DNA from: Subsaximicrobium wynnwilliamsii
GTDB lineage: Bacteria > Bacteroidota > Bacteroidia > Flavobacteriales > Flavobacteriaceae
Length of the DNA stretch: 64,000 nt
Direction of reading: 5' to 3'
Assembly (NCBI RefSeq): GCF_007997225.1
Contig: NZ_VORM01000019.1
Location: 1 to 64,000 of the forward strand
A program made the position numbers and the translations under genes. The notes under the pieces are model-generated. The model had not been told where the DNA came from and did no database searches. It worked only from the letters and a program-made list of their open reading frames with translations. Within the stretch, counting starts at the first letter, position 1; each line of letters opens with the position of its first letter. Below, piece after piece: positions 45,815 to 55,699 of this stretch.

Positions 45815-47173
45815 TTAATACGCTTTATCATCGCCTTTTACTGCGCTTAGGAAGGTTCTTGTAATGATTTTGAGATCTAGAAATAGCGACCAGTTTTCAA
45901 CGTAAAAAATATCGTATTTAACCCGACCTATGATGTCTTTATCGGTTTCTATCTCTCCTCTAAAGCCACTAATTTGTGCCAGACCGGTAATGCCCGGTTT
46001 TACAAAATGCCTTACCATGAATTTATCGATTCTCTTGGCGTAGATGTTGGTATGGCTTACCATGTGTGGTCTTGGACCAACAACCGACATGTCGCCAAAC
46101 AGTACGTTGTAAAACTGTGGCAGCTCATCAATACTGGTCTTTCTAATAAACCCACCTATCTTGGTAATGCGTTGATCGCCTCGTGTGGCTTGATATAAAT
46201 GCGCGTCTTTGTTAGGCATCATGGACCGAAACTTATAACAGTCAAACTCCCTAAAATTGAATCCATTTCTGGATTGCTTAAAAAACACAGGCCCTTTGGA
46301 TTCCAGCTTTATGAAAATGGCAATGATAGGTGTGAGCCATGAAAGTATAAAGACAATGACCATACTGGCAAAAAAGATGTCAAAACTGCGTTTGATCACC
46401 ATGTTGAAGGAATCTTCCAAAGCGATATTGCGCAAAGATAAAATTGGGATATAATCGTAATACTCATACTTGAGCTTTTTGGAATAGATTTCCTTATTGT
46501 CTGGCAAGAACTTGAGAATCTTTAAATTGTTATCGGCAAAACTAACGATCTCACTAATCTGCAGGTTGGTCAATTCTGAAATGGAACAGTAAATCTCATC
46601 CACGTCATTTTCTTTTATAAACCGAAAACATTCCTGTAGATTGACCAATTTTTTCTCCTTGAAATTGAAAGTTTTGCTATGCACATAGCCGTATTCTGGA
46701 TTTTTATTGAAAAAATGCTCAAGTGCCATTGTTTTTTTATTGACTCCAAAAATGACGGTTCTTCTGTAATTTCCGCCGAAGGATACCCGATATTTTTGAA
46801 GCAGATAATACACCGCGAACTTGAAAAATGAAATCAACACGAAGACCAGCAGAATGTACTTGAGCACCGTGACCGGATAAATATTAAGCTCTTGGTAGAA
46901 ACCTGAAAACGCAAAAATAATGAGCGCAAAGAGTATCATTTGCCTAAATGTGAGAGATAAGATCTTTATCTCCCTTGTAAAGCGATACACCTCGTAAAAA
47001 CTGGAGTAGATGGACAAGATGATCCAAGAGATAGAAGCGAATGCAATAAACACCACAGGATCTATGGTTTTGAAAAAATATAGAATGGCAAACCCATTCA
47101 AGATACTTAAATCGATTAAGTATGAAATGGGTCTTAAATATCCTGAATACCGGCCTTGTTTAAATAAACTCAA
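45815..47173 (-). CDS. polyprenyl glycosylphosphotransferase (WcaJ-type priming enzyme)
   Basis: 452 residues. Four N-terminal transmembrane helices (about 15-130), a soluble middle domain, and a C-terminal bacterial sugar transferase domain (about 255-452) with KRSFDIFFASM, CYKFRSM, KIGGFIRKTSIDELPQFYNV and SVVGPRPHM. It moves a phosphosugar onto undecaprenyl phosphate to start polysaccharide assembly. The start is TTG (47173); the frame has no nearby in-frame ATG. Sugar not determined. Confidence 0.9.
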   Translation of the reverse strand: MSLFKQGRYSGYLRPISYLIDLSILNGFAILYFFKTIDPVVFIAFASISWIILSIYSSFYEVYRFTREIKILSLTFRQMILFALIIFAFSGFYQELNIYPVTVLKYILLVFVLISFFKFAVYYLLQKYRVSFGGNYRRTVIFGVNKKTMALEHFFNKNPEYGYVHSKTFNFKEKKLVNLQECFRFIKENDVDEIYCSISELTNLQISEIVSFADNNLKILKFLPDNKEIYSKKLKYEYYDYIPILSLRNIALEDSFNMVIKRSFDIFFASMVIVFILSWLTPIIAIFIKLESKGPVFFKQSRNGFNFREFDCYKFRSMMPNKDAHLYQATRGDQRITKIGGFIRKTSIDELPQFYNVLFGDMSVVGPRPHMVSHTNIYAKRIDKFMVRHFVKPGITGLAQISGFRGEIETDKDIIGRVKYDIFYVENWSLFLDLKIITRTFLSAVKGDDKAY

Positions 47174-47286
47174 TGTTTTGCTTTGTAATTGTTTGATTAG
47201 TATAACACAAAATAGCCATTAGTTTCGTCTCCACATAAAAAACAGCTCACTTTTAGAGGAAATCGTTTTGAAGTTAGGCAGGCCAC

Positions 47287-47663
47287 TTAACTCGCGACCG
47301 CTTTCTCAATGCTGCTGTAACAAAATCCTTCACCACTAATATAAGTAGTTCTGTATAATTTTCTCACATTAAAAATGACTTGTGGTTAGCAGAGCCATCT
47401 CTAGCTTCAGGTCTGGGTAGCGCAAAGAAAATGATTTCAGCATGCTCTAAACCTTCATTAAACGAGGTGGACAATTTTAATCGGCCAGCTTTAATAGTTC
47501 TTGCGGACAAAAGATGCAAGTGTGGCTCATCGATTGATCCTTCGTTTGTATTTTTGACCTTTTGCTCTTCAATAGCGATGCAAAGCACTTCGTTGCCAGT
47601 TTCTGCCAAAGCTGCTACTGTGACCAAATTTCCCTAGCCGGTGCCGATTACTGCTGTTTTCAT
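47287..47663 (-). pseudogene. ugd: broken UDP-glucose 6-dehydrogenase remnant
   Basis: On the minus strand it reads MKTAVIGTG, then TAG in place of the Tyr codon of GTGYVGLV, then GNLVTVAALAETGNEVLCIA, DEPHLHLLSARTIKAGRLKL, and HAEIIFFALPRPEARDGSA, matching about the first 95 residues of Ugd. After a stop, another frame gives SGEGFCYSSIEK, resembling the C-terminal end (GFxYYSIGR) of the family. The middle ~300 residues are missing. So a ugd gene has lost its centre by deletion and is dead. Confidence 0.8.
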
Positions 47664-47676
47664 GGATTACTATGTA

Positions 47677-48789
47677 TTATAGTTCTTTAAATTCTTTGTA
47701 TTTGGTTTCTATAAACGCTTTCATCTCACGTTCAAATCTTTCCGTAGAAAAGCGTAAGGCATTTTCTCTTATAGTGTTGGCGTCAAAGGTTAAAGACTCA
47801 AACTTCTCTACGGCCGCCTTTATGGCTTCCGTTGTTTGAGAATCGAAAAACACCCCTGTTTCACCATCCTTTACGGTTTCTCTTAAGCCACCTGCATTAT
47901 AGCCGATAACGGGAGTTCCGCAGGCTTGGGCCTCGACTGGGACAATTCCGAAGTCTTCCTTCGCAGCGAAAACAAAAGCTTTTGCTTCCTGCATATATAC
48001 TTTTAAATCGTCCGCTTCCATAAATCCCTTTAACTCAATATTGGACTTAGCAATTTTTTTAATATGCTTATAATCTGGCCCATCACCTAAAACAATGAGT
48101 TTTTTATTTGGCATTTCATTAAAGGTCTCAACAATAAGTTTTAACTTTTTGTAGGGTACCATTCTCGATACAGTGAGGTAATACTCTTTTTTAGTTTCCT
48201 GTAGTGTGAATCTATTGACATCAACAGGAGGGTAAATCACTGTACTCTCTCTATTATAGATCTTTTTAATGCGCCTGGCGATATATTTTGAATTAGCGAC
48301 AAAAAAATCAACGCGATTTACAGTAGAAATATCCCACTGTCTCATTTTATGCAATACTTGCTTGGCGTAAAAGCCTTTAAGTCCTTTTTTAAGGTTGGAA
48401 TCTTCCAGATACTGATGGTATAGATCCCAGGCATAACGCATAGGCGAATGGCAATAACAGATATGCAGCTGGTCTTGGGTTGTCAAAACACCTTTGGCAA
48501 TGGAAGCTGAAGAAGACAACACTAAATCATAGTCTTGCAGATCAAATTGCTCTATGGCATATGGGAATAACTGCAAAAATTTTCTGTGATTGGACTTTGC
48601 TGTTGGTAAATTTTGTATAAAACTGGTATGAACCGAAGCTCCGTTTAAAATGAATTGCCTGTCCTTTTCATCTAAAAAATCAACCAAGGCATAGTGCTCA
48701 AAATCGTCGTACACACTATTGAAAGAATGGATTACCTTTTCTGCACCACCACTAATATAATACCAATCATGTACTAATGCTTTTTTCAT
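47677..48789 (-). CDS. family 4 glycosyltransferase
   Basis: 370-residue GT-B enzyme. MKKALVHDWYYISGGAEKVI at the N-terminus and EDFGIVPVEAQACGTPVIGY (E-x7-E type motif, about 290) near the C-terminus are GT4 hallmarks; the N-terminal half resembles WbaZ-like mannosyltransferases. It overlaps the upstream polymerase gene by 23 bp. Acceptor unknown. Confidence 0.85.
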   Translation of the reverse strand: MKKALVHDWYYISGGAEKVIHSFNSVYDDFEHYALVDFLDEKDRQFILNGASVHTSFIQNLPTAKSNHRKFLQLFPYAIEQFDLQDYDLVLSSSASIAKGVLTTQDQLHICYCHSPMRYAWDLYHQYLEDSNLKKGLKGFYAKQVLHKMRQWDISTVNRVDFFVANSKYIARRIKKIYNRESTVIYPPVDVNRFTLQETKKEYYLTVSRMVPYKKLKLIVETFNEMPNKKLIVLGDGPDYKHIKKIAKSNIELKGFMEADDLKVYMQEAKAFVFAAKEDFGIVPVEAQACGTPVIGYNAGGLRETVKDGETGVFFDSQTTEAIKAAVEKFESLTFDANTIRENALRFSTERFEREMKAFIETKYKEFKEL

Positions 48790-50035
48790 TTAACGCCTTT
48801 CCTAACAACTTTAATATGAGGAGCAACACAGCTGCACTTAAAATAGCATAAATACCTGAGCCTCCAATGTAATTTAGTATGGGCAAAAATACATTAATTA
48901 TAGAAAAGTAGATTAAAATGGGCGCGTAAAAGACGTTCTCTCTTGATTTAAAGGTTACAAATTTTTGAAGGCAACCTAAAAGGAACATAAACATTAAGGT
49001 AAACCATCTAAAATCTATGTACATGGCTCCAAAAGAAGATAAATAAACGTATTCTCTAGGTGAGGGGTTTTCAATTTTGGTATTATTCAAAATGCCTATT
49101 TTATTAAAGAACCTAGTTACAGGTGAAAAACTATAACCTCCATAAGTAATAGGAAGTGCTTTAAACTTAATGATATGATTAAACTCAAAAACACCGTGTG
49201 CAATGTATTGTCCTATTTGCATGGCCGCCATTGCGTAAAATTTTGTGACCTGAGAGGTTTGCTTATCTTCAAAAAAACTGATGACTGACGGTTTTGGCTC
49301 CAAAATTTCATTATATCTGCTCTCTAATAATTTCTCATAAAAAACAGTATCAAAGGCGTGTGATAAATTTTCTCTTTGGAAAACAACTAGCATTGATATA
49401 CTCATTAATAGTATAACAATAACAGCAGTAATGGCAATTCTGAGTTTGGTGATTATTTTCCTGTTGTAAACCAGTGTCGTCAAAAGGATTATGAAAAATA
49501 TTTCAAATAATGGTTTTCTTGTGCCCTTTAATACCGCTTCTAAAAGTGGCAAAAACAAACATAAATAAGCTAAAATAGTTGTAATTCGCTGCCGGTGTTG
49601 CTTCGTCTTTATAGAAATCACATAAGGAAAAAAATACAAGCTCTTAAGTACAGATAGCAAAATAAGTAAGAGATTGCTATTAGCAGAATTCATTTCGTTA
49701 AGCGCTCTGTTGTATTTTGGCTCGTTTGTAAAAGAGAGGTCTCTGAGGTAAAAAAGATCAATCCACCGAAATAAATAACTTATAATTATAATCCCTATCA
49801 AAATGTTTAGAATCTTGTGTACATGGCCAACCATCAGCTCCTTTGAGTTTAGTCTTGGTTTAAGTACGCTAAACCCTAGGATTAGCATTCCGTAGGATGA
49901 GATAACGAAAAAGATTGTTTCGGCATGGAAAGGTTCATTCACATAAAATGGAAGACAAACATAGCTCAAAATCCAAATTAGAATCCCAAACCCAAGGCTT
50001 CCAAAGAAAAGTGCATGATTTTTTAAATATATCAT
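48767..50035 (-). CDS. polysaccharide polymerase-like membrane protein
   Basis: 422 residues with about ten transmembrane helices and a large loop (about 205-300, KPSVISFFEDKQTSQVTKF, then PITYGGYSFSPVTRFFNKI), like oligosaccharide-repeat polymerases (Wzy). It would join repeat units at the periplasmic face. It sits between the flippase and a glycosyltransferase, which supports this. Sequence families of Wzy are very divergent, so the assignment is by topology and context. Confidence 0.7.
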   Translation of the reverse strand: MIYLKNHALFFGSLGFGILIWILSYVCLPFYVNEPFHAETIFFVISSYGMLILGFSVLKPRLNSKELMVGHVHKILNILIGIIIISYLFRWIDLFYLRDLSFTNEPKYNRALNEMNSANSNLLLILLSVLKSLYFFPYVISIKTKQHRQRITTILAYLCLFLPLLEAVLKGTRKPLFEIFFIILLTTLVYNRKIITKLRIAITAVIVILLMSISMLVVFQRENLSHAFDTVFYEKLLESRYNEILEPKPSVISFFEDKQTSQVTKFYAMAAMQIGQYIAHGVFEFNHIIKFKALPITYGGYSFSPVTRFFNKIGILNNTKIENPSPREYVYLSSFGAMYIDFRWFTLMFMFLLGCLQKFVTFKSRENVFYAPILIYFSIINVFLPILNYIGGSGIYAILSAAVLLLILKLLGKALNEKSIST

Positions 50036-50038
50036 TAA

Positions 50039-51307
50039 TTAGAAATTGATAAAATAATAAATGCTAGTCAGCATATAAATGACAGCTAAAGATAAGGCTG
50101 ACTTTTGAAAATAGATACTTTTTCGGCTTAAACTAAAATACTGAATCATGCAGGCTAGAAAGATAATTGAATAGACAACATAGGTCAGCATAGAAAGCGT
50201 AATTGATGATTTTATAGTATATAACACACCCGCGCCTACGACGACTAAGACGAGAAACTTGCTATTGTTTTTCGAGGCCAAATTTTCTCTGTCTATGATA
50301 TTTGAATTTAATGCTGAAGCTATCCACATGACCATTTGGGCAGATAGAATAAAGTAAATGGCTTTATGTTCTTTAAAGGTTTCGTTGAAATATCCAGAGA
50401 AATGTCCAACTACAAAAGGCGCTATAAAATAGATAATTATAGAAAGACAGAAAATGAAAATGAAAAACAAGAAATAGTATTTATCTAATATTTTTGGTTC
50501 GAACGTATAGATTTTTTTAAAAAACGCAATATTGATCACCTGATGGATCATAACCACAATAGCTGCTAGCCTAAAATAGAAGGCATAGATCCCAACCGAT
50601 TCAAAATCAAAAAAGAGTTCTACCAAAATACGTCCGGAACTTGTAATTAAATAGATTAAGAAGGTAGATATTAGTAGGTGTATACTAAATTTTAATATGG
50701 TTTTATAATGCTGAAAGGAAACTTCAGTCTTATGTTTTAAGTACCTCTGTATCGCAAAAAAGACATAGATAATCGCATAAGCCAAGATGAACTTATTGAT
50801 CAACTCCAAACTCGAAGTTATTATTTTGAGTTGATAAGCGATATAATAGAAGAGTAAAAAAAAATAAATTCCAGAATCTATAATTACAGCAACCGTAGAC
50901 CGCTCATGAGATTTTAACTGTGTGGAGTAAAATACTTGGTTAGCGATGATATAAGATACGTTGAAGGCTAGGTAGAACGAAGCATCCAGTCCAAAACCAA
51001 AAAACAGAATTTGGTTGATCACTAACGGTATTATAAGTACAATCGCGTGAAGTCTAAAAGTTGGGGTTAAATGATCCTGACTATCTTTTAACACAAAATA
51101 AGGATAGGCTCCTGGCACACCAAGATTGATGAGCGTATTTACAATCATTCCCAATCCTGCCAAGGCATATTCTAAGATTCCAAAATCAGATTTTGACAAC
51201 ACATCCGCTAGCAACAACGGTACAAAATACACAGTCGCTTTCGCTAACGAAAACACCATGCCAAAGATGGCGTACTTTTTAGTATATAGCGTAAGTTTTT
51301 GTATCAT
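50039..51307 (-). CDS. Wzx-like repeat-unit flippase
   Basis: About 422 residues with around twelve transmembrane helices; MIQKLTLYTKKYAIFGMVFS and SKSDFGILEYALAGLGMIV are typical for the flippase superfamily. It moves lipid-linked repeat units across the inner membrane. The start is set at the ATG at 51307; a TTG eleven codons earlier is in frame. The stop is 3 bp before the polymerase gene start. Confidence 0.82.
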   Translation of the reverse strand: MIQKLTLYTKKYAIFGMVFSLAKATVYFVPLLLADVLSKSDFGILEYALAGLGMIVNTLINLGVPGAYPYFVLKDSQDHLTPTFRLHAIVLIIPLVINQILFFGFGLDASFYLAFNVSYIIANQVFYSTQLKSHERSTVAVIIDSGIYFFLLFYYIAYQLKIITSSLELINKFILAYAIIYVFFAIQRYLKHKTEVSFQHYKTILKFSIHLLISTFLIYLITSSGRILVELFFDFESVGIYAFYFRLAAIVVMIHQVINIAFFKKIYTFEPKILDKYYFLFFIFIFCLSIIIYFIAPFVVGHFSGYFNETFKEHKAIYFILSAQMVMWIASALNSNIIDRENLASKNNSKFLVLVVVGAGVLYTIKSSITLSMLTYVVYSIIFLACMIQYFSLSRKSIYFQKSALSLAVIYMLTSIYYFINF

Positions 51308-51480
51308 ATAAGTACATTCTTTATGTACACTCGAATTCAATAAGTTCTCTTTCCAAATTAATCTAAAAATCGCAAATTATAAATTCTTATTGACAGAGAT
51401 ACATCTACATCTTTAGAATCTACGTAATTAAAAGTTTTCTCTTTGTAACCGCTTGAAACATATTTTCGACTCAATAAAAG

Positions 51481-52752
51481 CTAACTAATATCTAGCTCAT
51501 TGCTTATCGGTTCTTTTGATACTCTCAGCTGCTCATCATACTTTAAAAATAGAGGAATCATGAAACTGAAAATAATAATCCCGTGCTGCCTAAATAAATA
51601 GGATTCAAAAAGACAAGAAAAGGCAAAGAAAATTGTTATAAAAGAATAAAATTGATCCCTAACAGAGCCTAGTTTAATAAGGCTAAACATGAGAAATAAA
51701 AAATAGAACCCTCCAAAAATTCCCGATTTTAGAAACTCGTCTATGTATTGATTATGATTGTTGAAATTATTCCTAATGCCTTGTTTGAAATTAATTTTCT
51801 TGTAGTTTGAAAATAAAACATCTTGAGTATCGCCAATACCCACACCAAAAGGGAAGCTTTTTTTAATCTCGCTTATAGCAATATAATTAATTAATAAGCG
51901 ATGCTCCAGTGTGTTTTTGGTAAAGGTTACGCTATTTTTAGTAATAATGGTTTCAATATCGAAGTCAACAGTTTTGATCATGACATCGATTCTCTTTTTC
52001 AAGTTTGGCGTCATGTAGATTACACCAACAAGAATTGTAATAATTGCAACTGCACTGAGAGACACTGTTATTTTATTGTATTGTTTTAAAGCGTTAAAAG
52101 TTTTGAATATAGTAAATGCCAACAATATCACTAATGCAGTTTTATTGGCCAATAAGAGGATGCAAAACGTAAAAAAACAACAACATGCTATATTCAAAAT
52201 CAATCGTTTTCTTTGGAAAATATCATTAATACTTTTAAGAAATGGAATCAAAACAATAAACAGTATGTAAAATTGGCTAATTCCCAATCTATCATTCATT
52301 ACGTAAGGAACAAAAGTGCTTAACACTCTTTCATCTATAAAAACATGTAAAATGATATAATAAGAGAATACTGCAATAACCCAATATTTAAGAATATTGA
52401 GGACGCTTTGTATCATTTTATTATTTAATTTTTCAGAAAGGATTACGGCTGGCAAGAAACTAACTGGTAGAAAAACATTTATTCTTTTTAGTCCAAATAC
52501 CAAATTTTCGGAATAGGCCAAACTTATACATTGGATTAAAAAAAAAAGAAAATATAAGATGACGATTTTATTAGATTTTAACGAATTTAGCTTGCGTTTT
52601 ATGTTGGTGGGTCTATCTAAAAAAAAGAATAGAAAGAATAAAAACACACAAATTGAACTTATCGCGAAAGACACCAAAAAGCTAATGAGAAGCAAAAGTA
52701 TCAATGTGCTATAAACGTGCTCTCTATATTTAAAAAAAAGTTTAATCAACAA
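51481..52752 (-). CDS. O-antigen ligase/polymerase-like membrane protein 1
   Basis: 423 residues, about eleven hydrophobic helices, with a large loop (about 255-345: FPFGVGIGDTQDVL, then NHNQYIDEFLKSGIFGGFYF), resembling the WaaL/Wzy_C family (HNxYL-like motif). It overlaps the lipoprotein gene upstream by 11 bp. It may be a ligase or a second polymerase. Confidence 0.75.
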   Translation of the reverse strand: MLIKLFFKYREHVYSTLILLLLISFLVSFAISSICVFLFFLFFFLDRPTNIKRKLNSLKSNKIVILYFLFFLIQCISLAYSENLVFGLKRINVFLPVSFLPAVILSEKLNNKMIQSVLNILKYWVIAVFSYYIILHVFIDERVLSTFVPYVMNDRLGISQFYILFIVLIPFLKSINDIFQRKRLILNIACCCFFTFCILLLANKTALVILLAFTIFKTFNALKQYNKITVSLSAVAIITILVGVIYMTPNLKKRIDVMIKTVDFDIETIITKNSVTFTKNTLEHRLLINYIAISEIKKSFPFGVGIGDTQDVLFSNYKKINFKQGIRNNFNNHNQYIDEFLKSGIFGGFYFLFLMFSLIKLGSVRDQFYSFITIFFAFSCLFESYLFRQHGIIIFSFMIPLFLKYDEQLRVSKEPISNELDIS

Positions 52753-53776
52753 GTTCTATTTTTTTGACCAATACGTTAGTTAAGATATCATCTAGAATAA
52801 GCTCATCTTTATAGGGAACATCCATTTTTAATAGCTTGATAAATGTTGGACGACTTGCATCTCCTTCATCGAGTTTCAAAGGAAACCCTTTAGAGTTTTT
52901 AGTGTGAATTTCAACCTCATCAAACTGGCAATCGTTACATCTATTAATCCATAGACCAGATAAAACACGTTCTTCCCCACGATCTGAATCTTGCATTCCA
53001 GACATGTAAACTGTGGTGCCTTGTCCGTAGGAATTAATTTTCAGTTTCTTGATGCTATTCTGACTTCCTGTAATATAAACACCATGTCTATCTGAAGACT
53101 CAATTATTGCTTCGTCAATAGTAATATAGGTAGGGTTTTCTCTTAAACCGTCAATAGCGAGAGCAGCATGATTATTTTCATAAACCTCTGATCCTGAAGC
53201 TAAATTTTGAATCTTTAAATAATTGATGTGCAAATTATTGGTTCCTTTATAGATATGACAACCTCTACTCTTTCTTCCTTCAAGGCTCTTCCTTGTGCTT
53301 GTTTTAATAATCAAGCTATCTACAGTAATATGGTCGCTATAATAACTGCCAAAACTATCACTAAGAATCAATTTACCTTTAAAATTGATATGTTCAGATC
53401 TTGCCCCCTTTTCATTAGTGATATGGGCAAGCTTAAATTCTGAATTATTAAATTTGAAACTTAAGTTTTTTCTTGAATCCAGAATTAAATTTAAGTCATA
53501 AAAACCTTCAATAAACTCAATTTCAAATTGATTTTTCTCTGCACAATCCAATAAACTCGTTAATAAAGGCTTATTGGTTTTTGGGTTTAAGCGGTTATTG
53601 AGAGAATCTGGGAAAATCCCATACCGTCGTGAATCTCCAACTTTAAATTCCAAGTTTAGTGCAATATCCTTTTCACATTTAGCAATCTTATTATTTTTCT
53701 TTACGGATACTTTGCCATCTCCGGTTTGACAAGAACTCTGAAAAACGAAAACTAGAAGAAAGAAGATCCTAAGCAT
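52742..53776 (-). CDS. lipoprotein with probable right-handed beta-helix
   Basis: 344 residues with a lipoprotein-type signal (LLVFVFQSSC, Cys at about 16). The rest alternates short beta strands with turns (NFKGKLILSDS, DHITVDSLIIKTST, NNLHINYLKIQNLA, SIKKLKINSYGQ), as in pectate-lyase-like beta-helices. No catalytic residues can be assigned. Translationally coupled to membrane proteins on both sides (11-bp and 8-bp overlaps), suggesting a role in handling the polysaccharide made here. Family not recognised. Confidence 0.65.
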   Translation of the reverse strand: MLRIFFLLVFVFQSSCQTGDGKVSVKKNNKIAKCEKDIALNLEFKVGDSRRYGIFPDSLNNRLNPKTNKPLLTSLLDCAEKNQFEIEFIEGFYDLNLILDSRKNLSFKFNNSEFKLAHITNEKGARSEHINFKGKLILSDSFGSYYSDHITVDSLIIKTSTRKSLEGRKSRGCHIYKGTNNLHINYLKIQNLASGSEVYENNHAALAIDGLRENPTYITIDEAIIESSDRHGVYITGSQNSIKKLKINSYGQGTTVYMSGMQDSDRGEERVLSGLWINRCNDCQFDEVEIHTKNSKGFPLKLDEGDASRPTFIKLLKMDVPYKDELILDDILTNVLVKKIELVD

Positions 53777-54953
53777 TATTTGTTTGATTTAATTCTAAGT
53801 AAAACGTATAAATTATGACCCAATATAATAAATTGGCCGATGCACCGAGATGAAAGGTTTGAATGAACATCGCAAAAATAATGAGCAAAACGAATAAGTA
53901 ATGTCCTGTTTTTTTCGTTATACTCATAACAAAAATCAAAACTATTGGAATAAAATAGTATAAAAAACCCAACAGGCCATTATTTAACAATAGCATTAAC
54001 CAGCCATTTTCCGCACTATTTCCAGTAATATGTCTATATAATCCACTATCGCCAAAAATCTTGTGAATGATATCATAATTCCAATAAACGTCAACAGCTT
54101 GAGCCCAATAATCTAATCGTGCACTATTTCCTGAATCTCCGGTTGTATCAAAGATATCTTTAAAACGTTTTATAGACTTTTCGGTAACAAAATAGTTGAA
54201 AGCTAAAATTAGGGATACAAATCCTAAGAGTAAAAACTTTAATCCTTTTGCACTAAAAAGAAACTTAAGAAGACTATACTTTTCAATAAAGTGAAATATT
54301 AAAACTGAAGCGCAAATAATGATGCCTAACCTACCATTTGCCAAAATCGCAAGTAGAAAAGTTAGAATTAAGATTTTGAGATCCTTTCTAAAAATTAATG
54401 CACAGCCAATCGCAAATTGTGCCAGTGCCAATGGCCCTTCAAAAAGGCCTTTGGCCCTAATAATTTTAGCATAACCTCCAAAGAATTTTGGGTCCATTGG
54501 CAATAAACCCCATTCTGTATTGCGGTAAACGATAAATAAATAAGTCTTAGTAATGTACTCATAAAGCGCAATAATCAAAATTATCAGGATGAGCCATTTG
54601 AGACCTTTTTTAAAAAACTCAAATCCTGAAATGATAACCAATGATAATGTTACTAAAGTAAAGTAAACATTAATTTCTGCAAGCGAATACCAAAACCAAC
54701 AGGATATTCCAGCAACAATGAGACCGCAAAGAATGTAAGCAAAAAAATCACTTCTTATTTTAAGTCGAGGATAGAGCGCTATTTTGATAAAAAAAAACAC
54801 AAAACTGCAAAGCATCATAATGTTTCTAAAACTCGTGTTTCCTGTATATCCTTCGACTAGAAACGATAAATAGAAACCTAAGAGAATCAACAAAATCGCT
54901 ATTTTTCCAAAACCATCAGAAAAAGCCTCTACTGATATCCTTTTTTTAATCAT
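53769..54953 (-). CDS. O-antigen ligase/polymerase-like membrane protein 2
   Basis: 394 residues with about ten transmembrane helices and an extracytoplasmic loop near about 265-320 (DYWAQAVDVYWNYDIIHKIF, TGNSAENGWLMLLLNNG), a Wzy/WaaL-like arrangement. It overlaps the lipoprotein gene by 8 bp and the acyltransferase gene by 4 bp. Third polymerase/ligase-like protein of the locus. Confidence 0.72.
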   Translation of the reverse strand: MIKKRISVEAFSDGFGKIAILLILLGFYLSFLVEGYTGNTSFRNIMMLCSFVFFFIKIALYPRLKIRSDFFAYILCGLIVAGISCWFWYSLAEINVYFTLVTLSLVIISGFEFFKKGLKWLILIILIIALYEYITKTYLFIVYRNTEWGLLPMDPKFFGGYAKIIRAKGLFEGPLALAQFAIGCALIFRKDLKILILTFLLAILANGRLGIIICASVLIFHFIEKYSLLKFLFSAKGLKFLLLGFVSLILAFNYFVTEKSIKRFKDIFDTTGDSGNSARLDYWAQAVDVYWNYDIIHKIFGDSGLYRHITGNSAENGWLMLLLNNGLLGFLYYFIPIVLIFVMSITKKTGHYLFVLLIIFAMFIQTFHLGASANLLYWVIIYTFYLELNQTNNA

Positions 54954-55699
54954 TTGGGATTTGCTTTTTTGGAATAAACCTCCTCTATCAAATCGCTATC
55001 TTCTATTCTATCTAATTTAAGTTTTATAGTTTCTAAATTGTTTTCTAAATACCTCAACCCTTGACCAACATACATCCCAGGTTGATCTAAATCTTTTGAT
55101 ATTACTGAACCGCCACCAATGTGCACGGCATTCGCCACGTTAACTCCAGGATTAAAAATACATCCAGAGCCTATGTAAACATTGTGGCCAATATTAATTT
55201 GCCCATCAATTCTCACACGATCTTTACCCTGGTCTGCATGATAATAACCATGCGTCCATAGTTGTGATCTAATGCCCGCTAAAATCGAAAAATCGCCAAA
55301 ACGTATAGACCTCGTCAAATCTAAATGATGACCTGTGGTTACTTTTGTAAGCTCGCCTAAGCTCAAATTACTCTCTCCATAAGTAATCCCTAGCCTGGCT
55401 CTGGTTAAATAGTTTTTATTCCCAATGGCAGCTTTTTCACTTAGTATCAAACCAAAGGGGCCTTTAAAGATGTTTAAATACCCTATAATCACATTGGATT
55501 GCAACGTTATACGGTCATTTAGAAACAAATTAAAATGACCAATGCGCACGTGATCGCCCAATTCAATTTTTTTGATTACTAAAAAACTGAATCCTACTTT
55601 AACGTTTTTACCAATCTTATGACCCATACATCTTAATAAAAAACGCATTAAGAAGCTTGGGCAAAAAAAAGTTATAATGCCTGTTAGGATTTTTTTCAT
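54950..55699 (-). CDS. hexapeptide-repeat (left-handed beta-helix) acyltransferase
   Basis: 249 residues. Imperfect hexapeptide repeats (GKNVKVGFSFLVI, GDHVRIGHFNLFL, GHNVYIGSGCIFNPGVNV, VHIGGGSVIS) form a left-handed beta-helix, typical of sugar O- or N-acyltransferases. The His in TTGHHLDL and in WTHGYYHAD are candidate catalytic residues. The target is probably a sugar of the repeat unit. Coupled to the neighbouring membrane protein gene by a 4-bp overlap. Confidence 0.8.
   Translation of the reverse strand: MKKILTGIITFFCPSFLMRFLLRCMGHKIGKNVKVGFSFLVIKKIELGDHVRIGHFNLFLNDRITLQSNVIIGYLNIFKGPFGLILSEKAAIGNKNYLTRARLGITYGESNLSLGELTKVTTGHHLDLTRSIRFGDFSILAGIRSQLWTHGYYHADQGKDRVRIDGQINIGHNVYIGSGCIFNPGVNVANAVHIGGGSVISKDLDQPGMYVGQGLRYLENNLETIKLKLDRIEDSDLIEEVYSKKANPK

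Noticed and set aside
47364-47627. 87-codon open frame read as an intact small gene
   Set aside because: It is the middle of the broken ugd reading frame; the true start is upstream of an in-frame TAG.
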